From CBDBND01 sp965262665 (lineage in GTDB: Bacteria > Pseudomonadota > Alphaproteobacteria > Rhodospirillales > Rhodospirillaceae): DNA of 64,000 nucleotides. The position numbers were made by a program, and so were the translations under genes. Of the stretch, positions 44,644 through 54,225 are shown in pieces (position 1 is the stretch's first letter; every line of letters starts with the position of its first letter). The notes under the pieces are model-generated. The model did no database searches and had not been told where the DNA came from. It saw nothing but the letters and a program-made list of their open reading frames with translations. The DNA is taken from the NCBI GenBank assembly GCA_965262665.1, contig CBDHFR010000004.1:2790001-2854000 (forward strand). The letters run 5' to 3'.

Positions 44644-45409
44644 ATGACGCATCTTTTCACCGCCCTGGCGACTGTTGTCGTTTTCGCATTCTCAGCGTCT
44701 TCGCTCGCACAGGAAGATCGTGAACCCCGAGAAGACGCTGATGTCTACACCGGACCGCCCATCATCGAGCGCAGTCTGTCCGGTGTGCACCGGTCTCAAT
44801 GATGGTCAACCTTGCGGAGAAGACCGCTGGACCATGACCGTACACAGTGACGGCACGCGGACGATCCGGTCCTTCCTCGATCAATCCACCTATGGCACGC
44901 AGATCAACATGGTGCTCCATGCGGACGCCAAGACCTTTAAGCCGATCAATGCCTTTACCAATGTCTATTCCGGCGGTGGGTTTCTCGGCTCGGGGCTTTA
45001 CGCCATGGATGACGGCAAGCTCAAAGTGACGGTCACGAGCCCCATCGAGCATTTCGTCGAGACTGTTAATGTACCCGATACCTTTACCCTGCTGCTCCAC
45101 CCCATTTCAGCCGACGGCTGGCACTACGGGGCAGGCTACGACATGACAAAAGGGGGTGTACAAATACACAACCTATGCACCTTGGGGGCTGCGGGCCGTG
45201 GAGTGCATTGCGCCGTCTATCCCATCGCTTTGGAGTTTCTTGGCATGGAAGAACTCACGGTTCCTGCAGGAACATTTGACACGGAGCACTATCGCTTTGG
45301 GGAAAACACAGATGTTTGGATTACCGGTCCCGACCGGGTGATGATACAGCACGAGTACCGAGTGCGTGGCTCCCGCTATCAGTTGGTGGAACTGGACGGC
45401 GATCTCTAA
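44644..45409 (+). CDS. Exported unknown protein with N-terminal frameshift; relative of 54226-54993
   Basis: The ATG at 44644 follows GGGAGGA and opens a signal peptide (MTHLFTALATVVVFAFSASS, then LAQ). This frame stops at about 44803. The remainder of the protein is in the +1 frame from about 44790 (CTGLNDGQPCGEDRWTMTVH, TVPAGTFDTEHYRFGENTDV, YRVRGSRYQLVEL) to 45409. The shift lies near 44780-44800. The core pattern PAGTFxTxH...V...YxLVEL is shared with the gene at 54226, so both belong to one small DUF3108-like beta-rich family. Function unknown. Confidence 0.55.
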
Positions 45410-45416
45410 CCTAACC

Positions 45417-45866
45417 GTGACTGAAATTTACATCGATGCCGATGCCTGCCCGGTGAAAGACGAAGTGCTGCGCGTCGCCGAGCGCCACGGTCTAAAAATT
45501 CATGTGGTCGGCAACACCTGGATACGCAGGCCCAACGGACCGTTGGTCAACAAGGTCGTCGTGCCGGAAGGTCCAGATGTGGCCGACGATTGGATTGCTG
45601 AACGTGTTAGCGCTAGCGATATCTGCATCACCGGCGACATTCCATTGGCGTCGCGCTGTATCGAAAAAGGCGCGGCTGTGCTTGGCCATAGCGGCAAACC
45701 GTTCACCGAAGACAGTATCGGTATGGCTCTAGCCATGCGCGATTTAAAAACTCACTTGCGCGACAGTGGTGAGATCAAAGACCATCACCCTGGATTCACA
45801 AAGACGGATCGCTCAAAGTTTCTTTCCGCTTTGGACGATATGGTGCGAAAGGCAATAAGCACATGA
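45417..45866 (+). CDS. yaiI: YaiI/YqxD family protein (DUF188/UPF0178)
   Basis: 149 residues from a GTG at 45417, 8 bases after the preceding stop; the open frame begins upstream but only this start gives the family N-terminus TEIYIDADACPVKDEVLRVA. The PIN-like fold keeps its acidic residues (DADACPVKDE, SDICITGDIPLASRC). YaiI proteins are widespread, of about 150 residues, with no proven function; a nuclease role is suspected from the PIN-like fold. It is probably cotranscribed with its neighbours by chance of position rather than function. Confidence 0.9.
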   Translation: MTEIYIDADACPVKDEVLRVAERHGLKIHVVGNTWIRRPNGPLVNKVVVPEGPDVADDWIAERVSASDICITGDIPLASRCIEKGAAVLGHSGKPFTEDSIGMALAMRDLKTHLRDSGEIKDHHPGFTKTDRSKFLSALDDMVRKAIST

Positions 45867-46915
45867 CGGGAGAGGGACAGTCGGGATTTCTTTTCAACAC
45901 AGGGCCAATAGGTCGCTGTGATGACGCCAAGGTGGGCGGCGCGATGATGCGCTGGAATCCGGTGCTGGAGAAATTTTGCATCTGGTATTACGGCCGCTCT
46001 CAGGATTTCCCTGCTGGTTTAGCTCCAGCATTAGGAACGGGCTCCATCGCGATGCTGACGTCGGACGACGGCCTTAACTGGGAACGGTTCGACGGTCCGC
46101 TCAAAGGCGGTGCGGTTATGGTGCCCGATCCCGATCCAAACGCTTTCGACAGCGTTCACGTTGGCACCGGAGATATGACCTGGCGCGACGGCAAATGGCA
46201 CCACTGATACTACGGTGGTGATATAGGCACACCGGACTCCGCCAATCCCATATACGCTTTTCCCGGCTACAACCTTCATGCCTGTCTCGCCGTCAGCGAA
46301 GACGGTATCACCTGGCAGCGCCGACCAGGCAAAGCCTACGGGGGGCACTTGTTGGTCTCGGCGGTGAAATCTACGGTGCCTTTCCCAACACGTATCAAGT
46401 GGGCAACCGCACCATTTTACAAGTCACCATCAAGGACAAAGACTTCAAGGACTGGATTACGCACTGGGCATCAGAAGACTTGGACACATGGACGTATCTT
46501 GGCCCGCTCACCTGGAGTGATGATCCGCGCACCTACGATTCCAACGGCATGATCACCCGCCAGGTGCTGCACAACATTCCCGTCGCCGGCGCCGAATGGA
46601 TGATGATTTACACCGCCGTTGATGGCCGCCCGGAGAAAAAACAACAACGCACCATTGCAATCGCCGTGTCCGACGATGGATTGACTTGGCGGCGGCAGTT
46701 CGACGGTCCCATCTTCGTGGCCGCGCCAGATGGTGCTTGGGACGACTACAACGTCGCCAATCCGCAGCTTTGCGCGCGCGGAAATGAACTCTGGATGACC
46801 TATTTTGGCTTTGCCGATCCGGAAGGCCCCAACGCTGCCCAGCGGGGCATCGGTATGGCCATCAGCAAAAGCGGCGATCTGCGCAGCTTCGCCAGAATCA
46901 ACGCACAAGAATCAA
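45863..46915 (+). pseudogene. Glycosidase-like five-blade propeller gene, broken
   Basis: Overlaps the end of yaiI (ATGA). Propeller blades of the GH32/43/68/DUF377 type: MLTSDDGLNWERFDGPLKGG, CLAVSEDGITWQRRPGKAYG, IAIAVSDDGLTWRRQFDGPI. Two lesions: a TGA at 46205-46207 where Trp is expected (DGKWHH-stop-YYGGDIG) and a frameshift in the G6 run at 46340-46345, repaired by one more G (GALVGLGGEIYGAFPN). After about residue 345 (SGDLRSFARINAQESTL) the frame runs into the antisense of the MFS gene, so the 3' end is lost too. Confidence 0.7.
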
Positions 46916-46925
46916 CGCTTAGCGC

Positions 46926-48335
46926 TCATTCGGCAGCCTGGGCTTTCTCTGCCTGTAACGCGGCCGCTGATGCTTCCGTTGACGGTGGTGTTGGCACTGA
47001 ATCATTGCCCCAAATGCGTACACTGATGGCGGCCACTAAAACGATAGCGTTGGCAATGCCCATCATGGTGAAGGGCGCATTGCCGTCGAATCGGTCGACC
47101 AAATATCCACCCAATAGCGTAGCCGCCATGATGCCGATAGCGCCGGTCTTGTTGAACACACCGACAACGGCACCGCGGTATTGCGGCGGCGCTTCCTGGC
47201 CGAGGAGAGCGCCGGAAGCCACCACGGTAGACGTTTCACCCATGCCGGTGATGATGCAGGCGAAAATAATCAGACTTCCGGCAGCGAACGGATCACCAAT
47301 TGAGCCAAGCCATAGGTAGCCGATTGTTGCGATCGTAAACGCGATTACCACGCCGGTAATGCGGTTGACCCGGTCGCAGATCAAGCCCATGAAAAACGCC
47401 CAACACATGGCGGAAAATTGAATAACCGCGCCAAACAAAAAAGCGGCACGCCCCATCGCCTCTCCCGTGGACATCCCCTGGTCAACGCCCTCTTGGACGA
47501 ACCAGAGGGAAAAGAACGTACCCACAACAACCAAGTCACCACGGGAAATAAAGGCACTGGAATAGGCCAAAGCAATGCGCGGATTGCGTTTCGCCTCGGT
47601 GATCCCGCGGCCCAAATTCTTCAAGACACTGGGTTTGTCTTTGACTTCTGGGGGCGGTCCGCCCTTGAGCCCAAGATGCAGCAAGATGGCAGTGACGATG
47701 CCCGCCGCCGAGGCGATCCAGAAGGTATATTGCCCCGCTTCCGCACCACTGTAACCCATCTTTTCGAATTGTTCGGGCAGTTGCCCGAAAACGGTGCTCA
47801 TAAGAATCACACCAATGCCATTGAAGATGGACGTGGTGCCGAGCCACTTACCCCGGGTGCACTCTTGGATGATATCGACCAGGCAGGCGCTGAGCATCAC
47901 CGGCACCATGGCCGCGCCGACGGCGACGACCACCCGGAATATGATCAGTTGTTCCTGGGAATTGGCTAACGGATAGATGAAATAGCCGGCAGCCAGAACA
48001 ACAAAACCCAAAGCGAATAATATGCGCCGGCCGGTACGATCGGACAATGCGCCCACGAGTCCCATCAGCAGAATGACGACAACTTCCTGCAGCGCTGCGA
48101 GAAGGCCGGTCAGCGCGCCCTGGTCGCCGCGTGGGATCTGGAAGACCTCTTCCAACAGGTAAGGCTGAACGAAGTTGACCATCGTCAACAGCGTCATACT
48201 GAAGACGGTGGCATAGAGCAGAGTCAGGATATTGACGCCCGTGTAACCGGGTTTGAACCAATAGATCAGGATGTGCTTGCCGGTCGGATCGGGTGGGTAA
48301 CGCTCCAGCAGCGACGGTCCTCTATCTCCAGCCAA
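46926..48335 (-). CDS. MFS transporter 1 of three related carriers
   Basis: 469 residues with 12 predicted membrane helices in two six-helix halves. The loop between helices 2 and 3 has GALSDRTGRRILFALGFVVL, the MFS signature A; a related GLICDRVNRITGVVIAF lies in the second half, and GQEAPPQYRGAVVGVFNKTG near helix 10-11. It shares these features and the unusual NPRIALAYSSAFISRGDLVV block with the carriers at 56993 and 58394. The C-terminal tail is Ala/Glu-rich. It probably imports or exports an organic acid linked to the local pathway. It is preceded on the same strand by the HD-domain gene. Confidence 0.88.
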   Translation of the reverse strand: MAGDRGPSLLERYPPDPTGKHILIYWFKPGYTGVNILTLLYATVFSMTLLTMVNFVQPYLLEEVFQIPRGDQGALTGLLAALQEVVVILLMGLVGALSDRTGRRILFALGFVVLAAGYFIYPLANSQEQLIIFRVVVAVGAAMVPVMLSACLVDIIQECTRGKWLGTTSIFNGIGVILMSTVFGQLPEQFEKMGYSGAEAGQYTFWIASAAGIVTAILLHLGLKGGPPPEVKDKPSVLKNLGRGITEAKRNPRIALAYSSAFISRGDLVVVGTFFSLWFVQEGVDQGMSTGEAMGRAAFLFGAVIQFSAMCWAFFMGLICDRVNRITGVVIAFTIATIGYLWLGSIGDPFAAGSLIIFACIITGMGETSTVVASGALLGQEAPPQYRGAVVGVFNKTGAIGIMAATLLGGYLVDRFDGNAPFTMMGIANAIVLVAAISVRIWGNDSVPTPPSTEASAAALQAEKAQAAE

Positions 48336-48362
48336 GTTCTGTCCCCCTCAAATCACACCACG

Positions 48363-48983
48363 TCACACGGCTGGCGAGTTTGGTATCCAAACGGACTTTT
48401 TCGGTGCAAAGAGAACACGCCGCACGACCGGCTCTAAGTCCTCAAGGCTCATGTACTCAAGGTCCGGATTGAACGCCGGCATGTCATAGGTGCCGCAAAA
48501 ACGCACAGCGTCATCGAAATAGGGGTGACCGCGGTAATGATCGCGCATGTTTTTATCGAGACCAATGTGTTCGAAATAGTAATAGCCCTGAAAGGCATGG
48601 TGATTGGCCACCAGCCAATGGTTTTTCTCGCAGATGAACGGTTCAAGCAGGGCGGCGGCAAATTCACCGTGGTTGAACGGCGCCAGTAAGTCGCCGATGT
48701 CGTGGATCAAGCAACACGCCACATACTCGTCGTCTTCGCCGGCCTGATGGGCGAGGGTAGCCGTCTGCAAGCAGTGTACGAGTCGCGTCACCTTATTGAA
48801 GGCCGGACTCTCCGCTCTGGTTTTGTCCAGCTCTTTCATGTGATCGAGGATGCGGTCGACAAAACCCTTGGTGAACTCCGACTTACGCACCCGCTCCAGA
48901 ACCCAAGGGGCAAACTCCGTGCCGCCCTGGGTGGGGTCGTTGATGATGGAATCGTCAGGCACCGGATCCGTCGAGTCTTTCAT
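48363..48983 (-). CDS. HD-domain phosphohydrolase-like protein
   Basis: 206 residues from the ATG at 48983 (GGGAGA upstream); the open frame starts at 49016. The helical HD fold shows VTRLVHCLQTATLAHQAGED (first His), DEYVACCLIHDIGDLLAPFN (HD pair), and NHWLVANHHAFQGYYYFEHI (further His ligands). HD proteins bind two metals and hydrolyse phosphoesters or, in inositol-oxygenase-like members, oxidise C-C bonds. It is 28 bases from the MFS gene, with which it forms a likely operon. Substrate unknown. Confidence 0.82.
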   Translation of the reverse strand: MKDSTDPVPDDSIINDPTQGGTEFAPWVLERVRKSEFTKGFVDRILDHMKELDKTRAESPAFNKVTRLVHCLQTATLAHQAGEDDEYVACCLIHDIGDLLAPFNHGEFAAALLEPFICEKNHWLVANHHAFQGYYYFEHIGLDKNMRDHYRGHPYFDDAVRFCGTYDMPAFNPDLEYMSLEDLEPVVRRVLFAPKKSVWIPNSPAV

Positions 48984-49161
48984 GGCTTGGGTCTCCCTCA
49001 AGAACGACAGTATCATTGCATAAAATCGCCCTTGCGAGCCGATATCTAACCTCCAGAAGCACTGTCCGCCATGTGGTTGAGAACGTATGGTTGAGCCAGT
49101 GGGCCAGGATCAAAGCCATGCACAGCACCGTGCCCGACGTTGGGAGTCTTAACGAGAATCT

Positions 49162-50589
49162 ATGTCCGACCGTCTGACCGAAGAAAGCACGGCTTTTGTT
49201 CACGGTTTGTCATTCGATGGGCTGCCCAAAACCGTGCTCCACATCGCCAAGCGATGTGTTGTCGATGGTATTGGTGTCGCTGTTGCCGGATTGGACACCG
49301 AGGTTGCGCTCCGGCTCAAAAATCAAACCGTCAGCCAAAGCGAAATTGGTCCGGCCCGGCTGTTCGGTGATCCTTCCCTTCGTGTTCCCGTTTCTCAAGC
49401 TGCGCTTTATCTCGGCGCTTGCGGCAACGCTCTGGACTGGGACGATGTGCAATTACCCGAAGGTCCTGGGCGCCCCTTCGGGCTGCTGATGCATGCCACG
49501 GTGCCGCTGTTGGCGACGATCATTCCTCTGACCGATGTGATCCGGCACGAATCCGGCCGGGCCGTCAGCGGCCGCGATCTGCTGACCGCTTTCATCGCCG
49601 GCTGGGAAGTGGCCGGCAAGTTGGCCGCGGCCATCAATCCCGAACATTACGGCAGAGGGTTTCATACCTCCGCCACCGTCGGCACTTTTGGCTGTGCAGT
49701 GGCGGCGGCAAAGCTACTTGCCCTCAATGAACAGCAAACGACCTGGGCGATCGGGCATGGCGCGTCCATGGCGGCTGGCACCCGTGCGTCCTTGGGGACC
49801 ATGACCAAGCCGCTGCATGTGGGGTGGGCCGCGGCCCGCGGCATCGAAGCCGCCCTGCTCGCGCGCGCCGGTATTGACGGATCGTCGAGCGGGCTGGACG
49901 GACCCACCGGTTATCTCACCGTGGCCGGGCCAGGCGCAGAGGTGGATCTGGTTGCCGGCCGGTTCGGTAATCCCTTTGTCCTTGTCGAGCCCGGTGTGAC
50001 CGCAAAGCCCTATCCTTGCGGTGCCGTGACTCATCCCGGCATGGATGCCCTCAAGCGCGTCATGAAGGAGCAGGAATTACAGGCCGATGACATTGACCGC
50101 ATCGTAGTGTCCGCCGGTAAGACCGTGTGGGGACCGATCACCTATGCGTTTGCGACCAATGCTTTTGAGGCCAAGTACTGTTATCCGTTTCTGCTGGCGT
50201 CAATGGCATTGGCGGGCGGTGCGGGTCGGGGTCAATTCCGTGATGACTTTATCCAGTCCGAACGCTGCATCGCTTTTCAAAAGAAAGTCGAAACCCGGCA
50301 CGACAATACGTTAGACCAAAAAGAATTGGATGGTGTGCCGACCCGTTTGGACATCGAGATAACGGATGGCCGGTCGATCTCCATTGAGGCAAGGTCAGAT
50401 TATCCCGGTGGTCCCCACCGTCCCCTCAATGACGAGGCGGTTAACGACAAATTCGAAGACGCGACGCGCGACCTCCTGTCCCCGAGCAAGGCACAAAACC
50501 TGCGCGACATGATTTGGTCATTGGAAGCTGTTGCCGATGCGGGTGCCTTGCTGGAGACCATCGGTGCCGTTACGGTCCCAAATCCTTAA
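49162..50589 (+). CDS. MmgE/PrpD family protein A
   Basis: 475 residues. Typical features of 2-methylcitrate dehydratase/cis-aconitate decarboxylase-like proteins: an N-terminal all-helical domain with GNALDWDDVQLPEGPGRPFG (metal-free active-site region with DD), HTSATVGTFGCAVAAAKLLA and GTRASLGTMTKPLHVGWAAA, and a C-terminal domain starting PYPCGAVTHPGMDALKRV. It acts on a tricarboxylate-like or related acid by dehydration or decarboxylation. It is followed after 21 bases by a second, diverged member and the TRAP receptor gene. Confidence 0.9.
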   Translation: MSDRLTEESTAFVHGLSFDGLPKTVLHIAKRCVVDGIGVAVAGLDTEVALRLKNQTVSQSEIGPARLFGDPSLRVPVSQAALYLGACGNALDWDDVQLPEGPGRPFGLLMHATVPLLATIIPLTDVIRHESGRAVSGRDLLTAFIAGWEVAGKLAAAINPEHYGRGFHTSATVGTFGCAVAAAKLLALNEQQTTWAIGHGASMAAGTRASLGTMTKPLHVGWAAARGIEAALLARAGIDGSSSGLDGPTGYLTVAGPGAEVDLVAGRFGNPFVLVEPGVTAKPYPCGAVTHPGMDALKRVMKEQELQADDIDRIVVSAGKTVWGPITYAFATNAFEAKYCYPFLLASMALAGGAGRGQFRDDFIQSERCIAFQKKVETRHDNTLDQKELDGVPTRLDIEITDGRSISIEARSDYPGGPHRPLNDEAVNDKFEDATRDLLSPSKAQNLRDMIWSLEAVADAGALLETIGAVTVPNP

Positions 50590-50610
50590 GACTGGAAAAC
50601 GTGCCCTCCC

Positions 50611-51996
50611 ATGACCCGCGTCCGTGACGCCATTCTTGATCACATTGCAGCGACGTCTTTTGACGTTTTGCCCTCGGACTTGGTTGCTGCAACCAATTTG
50701 GTCGTCGCGGACACAATAGCCTGTGGGCTCATCGGCAGTGCGGAAGCCAAAGCCTCCATCGTCCGCGGCGTTCAGTTTACTCATTACGGTTACGGCGGCG
50801 TGCCTGTTTGGGGTACCGATCAACTGTTATCACCGGTCGGTGCCGGTATGGCCAACGGCTACCAAGTCCACTGCCTTGAATATGCGTGCGTGCATGAAAC
50901 GGCAACGGTGCACACCATGTCGGTGATTTTTCCCGCCGTCATAGCGTATGCTGACCGGTTTGGCCAAGTGTCTGGCAAAGATGTGATCGCGGCCATCAAC
51001 ATCGGTAATGACGTTGCTGCTCTGCTCGGTCTGGCGGCAACCAGAGGAGCGGGGTTTTTCCGTCCCGGTGTCTGCGGTGCCATGGGCGCCGGGACCGCTA
51101 TTGCCAAATTGGCAGCGCTGGATCGGCCGAGCACAACTGAGCTGTTCGGTCTGATCTACAGCCAGTTGTCGGGCACCATGCAGGCCCATACGGAAGCCAG
51201 CATGGCGCTGCCGCTGCAGATCGCATTCAATGTGCGCAACGTACTGACGGCCTTTGAGATGGTGCGGATGACGTTGACGGGACCAGTCGACGTATTCGGC
51301 GGACCCTACGGATATTTCCAACTGTTTGAGCCAGAGGGCAACGCGGAACCGTTTCTCGGTGAATTAGGCACGGTGTGGCGTACGGGTGAGATTTCCTTCA
51401 AACCGTTTCCTTCCGGCCGGGCCTCCCACGGTGCCATTGATGCCCTGTCCAGGCTGAAGCAGGTGCACGACTTCACTGCAGAAGATGTGGAACGCATTGA
51501 TTTGACCATTCCGCCCTTTGTCGCGCGGCTTGCCAGCCGTCCGGTCAAGGATCCCATGGATGGGCCTTATGCCCGCCTATGCTTGCCCTACCTTGTGGCC
51601 AGTCTGCTCATGGACGGCACCATTGATGTGTCCACATATTCACTGGAAAAGATGGACGACCCGGCGCGTCACGCGCTGGCGGAAAAGGTGCATTTCGAAG
51701 TGGATGAGTCTGCCAGAGTGAACGCCTTATCGCCGCAACGGATCGATGTAACTCTCACTGGCGGACGTAAACTTATGGAACATGTGCCGGCTCTACTCGG
51801 CCACCCTGACAACCCCATGTCTGAGGGACAACACAGGGCAAAGTTCACGACCAGTGCCGCTGCGGCAGCGCAACCCCTCGACCCCAATACAGCGGAACGC
51901 CTGTACGCCCGGCTGCGGGCGTTGCAGGATGAGAACGATGTGTCTGTGCTCAGCGCCTTAGCGTCGGGTGTGGACTTAGAGAAAGAAATCCTGTGA
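50611..51996 (+). CDS. MmgE/PrpD family protein B
   Basis: 461 residues. The helical domain has HCLEYACVHETATVHTMSVI, ATRGAGFFRPGVCGAMGAGT, and QAHTEASMALPLQIAFNVRN in place of the usual GTMTKPLHxG block. The C-terminal domain has FPSGRASHGAIDALSRLKQV. The substitutions around the active site compared with protein A suggest a different substrate or a heteromeric partner. The stop overlaps the ATG of the TRAP receptor (TGATG), so translation is coupled. Confidence 0.88.
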   Translation: MTRVRDAILDHIAATSFDVLPSDLVAATNLVVADTIACGLIGSAEAKASIVRGVQFTHYGYGGVPVWGTDQLLSPVGAGMANGYQVHCLEYACVHETATVHTMSVIFPAVIAYADRFGQVSGKDVIAAINIGNDVAALLGLAATRGAGFFRPGVCGAMGAGTAIAKLAALDRPSTTELFGLIYSQLSGTMQAHTEASMALPLQIAFNVRNVLTAFEMVRMTLTGPVDVFGGPYGYFQLFEPEGNAEPFLGELGTVWRTGEISFKPFPSGRASHGAIDALSRLKQVHDFTAEDVERIDLTIPPFVARLASRPVKDPMDGPYARLCLPYLVASLLMDGTIDVSTYSLEKMDDPARHALAEKVHFEVDESARVNALSPQRIDVTLTGGRKLMEHVPALLGHPDNPMSEGQHRAKFTTSAAAAAQPLDPNTAERLYARLRALQDENDVSVLSALASGVDLEKEIL

Positions 51997-53021
51997 TGAA
52001 AAAAACACTCACCCGTTTCTTCGTTGTTTGCGCGGCCATTTCCTGGATGGCGGGTCCAACAGTGGCGCAAGAGCGCAAGACCATGACCATCGGTGCCTTC
52101 ACCGTGCCCAACACGCCGTGGGATCTCAACTGGCAGGATGTTACCGCCGCCTTCGAAGCCAACAAAAACCTCGGTCTCGATCTTGAGCTTCTGGTCCGGG
52201 GCGAGACCGGCAGTTCGGAAGAGCGGTTGAATTCCCTGCGTCGCAATCGTTTGCAATTCGTCAGCGCACCACTGGGGTCCGGTGCCGCCATGGTGCCCGA
52301 ACTGGCTGTGTTGCAACTGCCGTTTTTGTTTTCGTCAACGCCGGAAGTGGATTTTGTTTTGGATGAGTATGCGCTGCCAAAGTTTCAGGAGATCTTCGCC
52401 ACCAAAGGCATTGCCTTTCTGCGTTGGACAGAGGCGGGATCGAATCATCTTTTTGGCGACCGGCCGTTTCTCACGCCGGACTCGATTCAAAGTTTCCCCA
52501 TGCGAGTACAGACCATCAAGGCCTCGTCCGTCTACTTCGAGGCACTCAAGACCGATGCGGTCTATCTCACCTCCAACGATATTCTGCCGTCCCTGCAAAC
52601 GGGCCTGATCGACGGCGGCGAAGCGGTCACCATCTTCTATTGGATGACGGGCATATATAAAGAAGCGCCCCACTTCACATTAACGGGCCATGCCATTGAA
52701 CCCAGTTCCATTCTGTTGAACAAACAATTTTGGGACGGTCTTAACGACGCGCAGAAAAATCTGGTCAGCACGGCCTATCCTGGACCCATGGCGGCGCGCA
52801 ATCGGGTGAGGGAGTGGATGGCCCAGGTGGAAACCGATCTGCCCGGGCTGGGTGTGACATTGCATCGGCTCACCGATGACCAGCGGGCCGTGTGGAAGAC
52901 CCAGGCACAGTCGTCTTATGACGCCATTATCGAAGCCATCGGCGGAGAAGCCGCGGCCATTTACGACCTTGTCCGTGAAGGCCAAGCGGCCTATGCCCGC
53001 AAACAAGACCAGGACAGCTAA
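51996..53021 (+). CDS. TRAP transporter solute receptor (DctP family)
   Basis: 341 residues from the ATG at 51996, overlapping the previous stop. The signal peptide is MKKTLTRFFVVCAAISWMAG, then PTVAQ. The body shows the DctP architecture: LPFLFSSTPEVDFVLDEYAL, FLRWTEAGSNHLFGDRPFLT (where TRAP receptors have a carboxylate-binding Arg soon after, in MRVQTIKASSVYFEALKTDA), and LQTGLIDGGEAVTIFYWMTG, then ILLNKQFWDGLNDAQKN. It binds an organic acid in the periplasm. No DctQ/DctM membrane genes are in the window, so its permease must lie elsewhere, or the MFS carriers serve instead. Confidence 0.88.
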   Translation: MKKTLTRFFVVCAAISWMAGPTVAQERKTMTIGAFTVPNTPWDLNWQDVTAAFEANKNLGLDLELLVRGETGSSEERLNSLRRNRLQFVSAPLGSGAAMVPELAVLQLPFLFSSTPEVDFVLDEYALPKFQEIFATKGIAFLRWTEAGSNHLFGDRPFLTPDSIQSFPMRVQTIKASSVYFEALKTDAVYLTSNDILPSLQTGLIDGGEAVTIFYWMTGIYKEAPHFTLTGHAIEPSSILLNKQFWDGLNDAQKNLVSTAYPGPMAARNRVREWMAQVETDLPGLGVTLHRLTDDQRAVWKTQAQSSYDAIIEAIGGEAAAIYDLVREGQAAYARKQDQDS

Positions 53022-53055
53022 CTAATATCTAAACACCATAAAGGGGAGACGCCCA

Positions 53056-53370
53056 ATGCCAGCTCTTGTCGTTCTGTTCAATCTCAAGGACGGTGTATCC
53101 GAAGCGGACTACGAAGCTTGGGCTCAATCGGCTGACTTGCTGATCGTGCGTGGCCACAAGGGCGTGGACGGGTTCGATCTCTATCGCGCGAACACCTTGT
53201 TCCGTACGGATAACGCGGCGCCTTACCGTTATATCGAAGTGATCGACATCAATGATCTCGACCAGTTCAACCAGGATGTCGCATCGGATGTGCAAAAACC
53301 TATTTCGGAAAAGTTCCGCGAGATTGCCGACAGCCCCGTCGCCATGCTGTGCGACAAACTCAGCGATTAA
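53056..53370 (+). CDS. REDY-like HapK-family protein
   Basis: 104 residues. PALVVLFNLKDGVSEADYEA and DNAAPYRYIEVIDINDLDQF give a ferredoxin-like dimeric alpha-beta barrel. The length and pattern match the HapK (REDY-like) family first noted in hydroxyacetophenone degradation clusters. The family has no proven reaction; it may be a small binding or isomerase protein. It lies between the TRAP receptor and an SDR gene (8-base gap) in a single plus-strand run from 49162. Confidence 0.8.
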   Translation: MPALVVLFNLKDGVSEADYEAWAQSADLLIVRGHKGVDGFDLYRANTLFRTDNAAPYRYIEVIDINDLDQFNQDVASDVQKPISEKFREIADSPVAMLCDKLSD

Positions 53371-53378
53371 GGTGAGAG

Positions 53379-54215
53379 ATGGGACGTTTATCTGACAAAG
53401 TCGCCATTATCACTGGCGCTGGGCGCAAGAAAGGCTTGGGCGAGGGAATCGCCAAGCGCTTTGCCGAAGAGGGCGCTACCGTGGTCATAACCGATATTGG
53501 CAAGCCCTCTGGCGATCATCTGCCCGCTGAAAACATCGGCACATCGGAAGAAATGGAACAGGTCGCCGCAGCCATTCGCGAAGACACCGGCGCCACAGTT
53601 GTGACCATGGTCTGCGACGTGCGTTCGGAAGAGGATATCGTCCATTGCATCGGCGATACGGTGAAGCAGTTTGGTCATCTCGACATCGTCGTCAACAACG
53701 CCGGAATCGGCTACATCATGAAGCCGTTGATAGATCTTTCCATTGGCGAGTGGGATGTGGTGTTGGATGTGAACTTGCGCGGACCGTTCCTGTTCACCAA
53801 ACATGCGGCGGCACAGTTCATTAAACAGGGCAATGGCGGGCGCATCATCAACATCGCCAGCCAGGCGGCGAAAAGCCCGGCGCCCTTGCTGGTGCATTAT
53901 ACGTCGTCCAAGCACGGCATGATCGGCCTTACCCGCACAGCCGCGGCGGAGTTGGGTGGACACGGTATCACGGTGAATGCCGTCTGCCCCAACCATGTCA
54001 CTACCGGCTTGGGCGCCGTGCAGAACGCCCGGCGCGGCCAAGTGCTCGGCACCGACACCGACGGTGTGCTGGACTTCCGCAAAGCCAAGATTCCGCTGGG
54101 ACGGGTCGGACTGACCTCGGACACCGCTAATGCCTGTGTCTTTCTCGCGTCCAGTGAGGCGGCCTACATCACGGGCGAGGCGATGAACGTTTCCGGTGGT
54201 GAGGAAATGCATTAG
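53379..54215 (+). CDS. SDR oxidoreductase, FabG-like
   Basis: 278 residues. The cofactor motif is IITGAGRKKGLGEGIAKRFA (TGxxxxxGxG with a one- or two-residue insertion), the NNAG segment VVNNAGIGYIMKPLIDL, Ser in NIASQAAKSPAPLLV and the catalytic YxxxK as YTSSKHG. The C-terminus (YITGEAMNVSGGEEMH) is that of classical 3-oxoacyl-ACP reductase-like SDRs. It probably oxidises a hydroxyl of the pathway intermediate with NAD(P). It differs clearly from the three NYC1-like SDRs nearby. Confidence 0.9.
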   Translation: MGRLSDKVAIITGAGRKKGLGEGIAKRFAEEGATVVITDIGKPSGDHLPAENIGTSEEMEQVAAAIREDTGATVVTMVCDVRSEEDIVHCIGDTVKQFGHLDIVVNNAGIGYIMKPLIDLSIGEWDVVLDVNLRGPFLFTKHAAAQFIKQGNGGRIINIASQAAKSPAPLLVHYTSSKHGMIGLTRTAAAELGGHGITVNAVCPNHVTTGLGAVQNARRGQVLGTDTDGVLDFRKAKIPLGRVGLTSDTANACVFLASSEAAYITGEAMNVSGGEEMH

Positions 54216-54225
54216 GAGCAATCGC

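Noticed and set aside
47418..47969. 183-codon plus-strand frame
   Set aside because: Antisense of MFS transporter 1.
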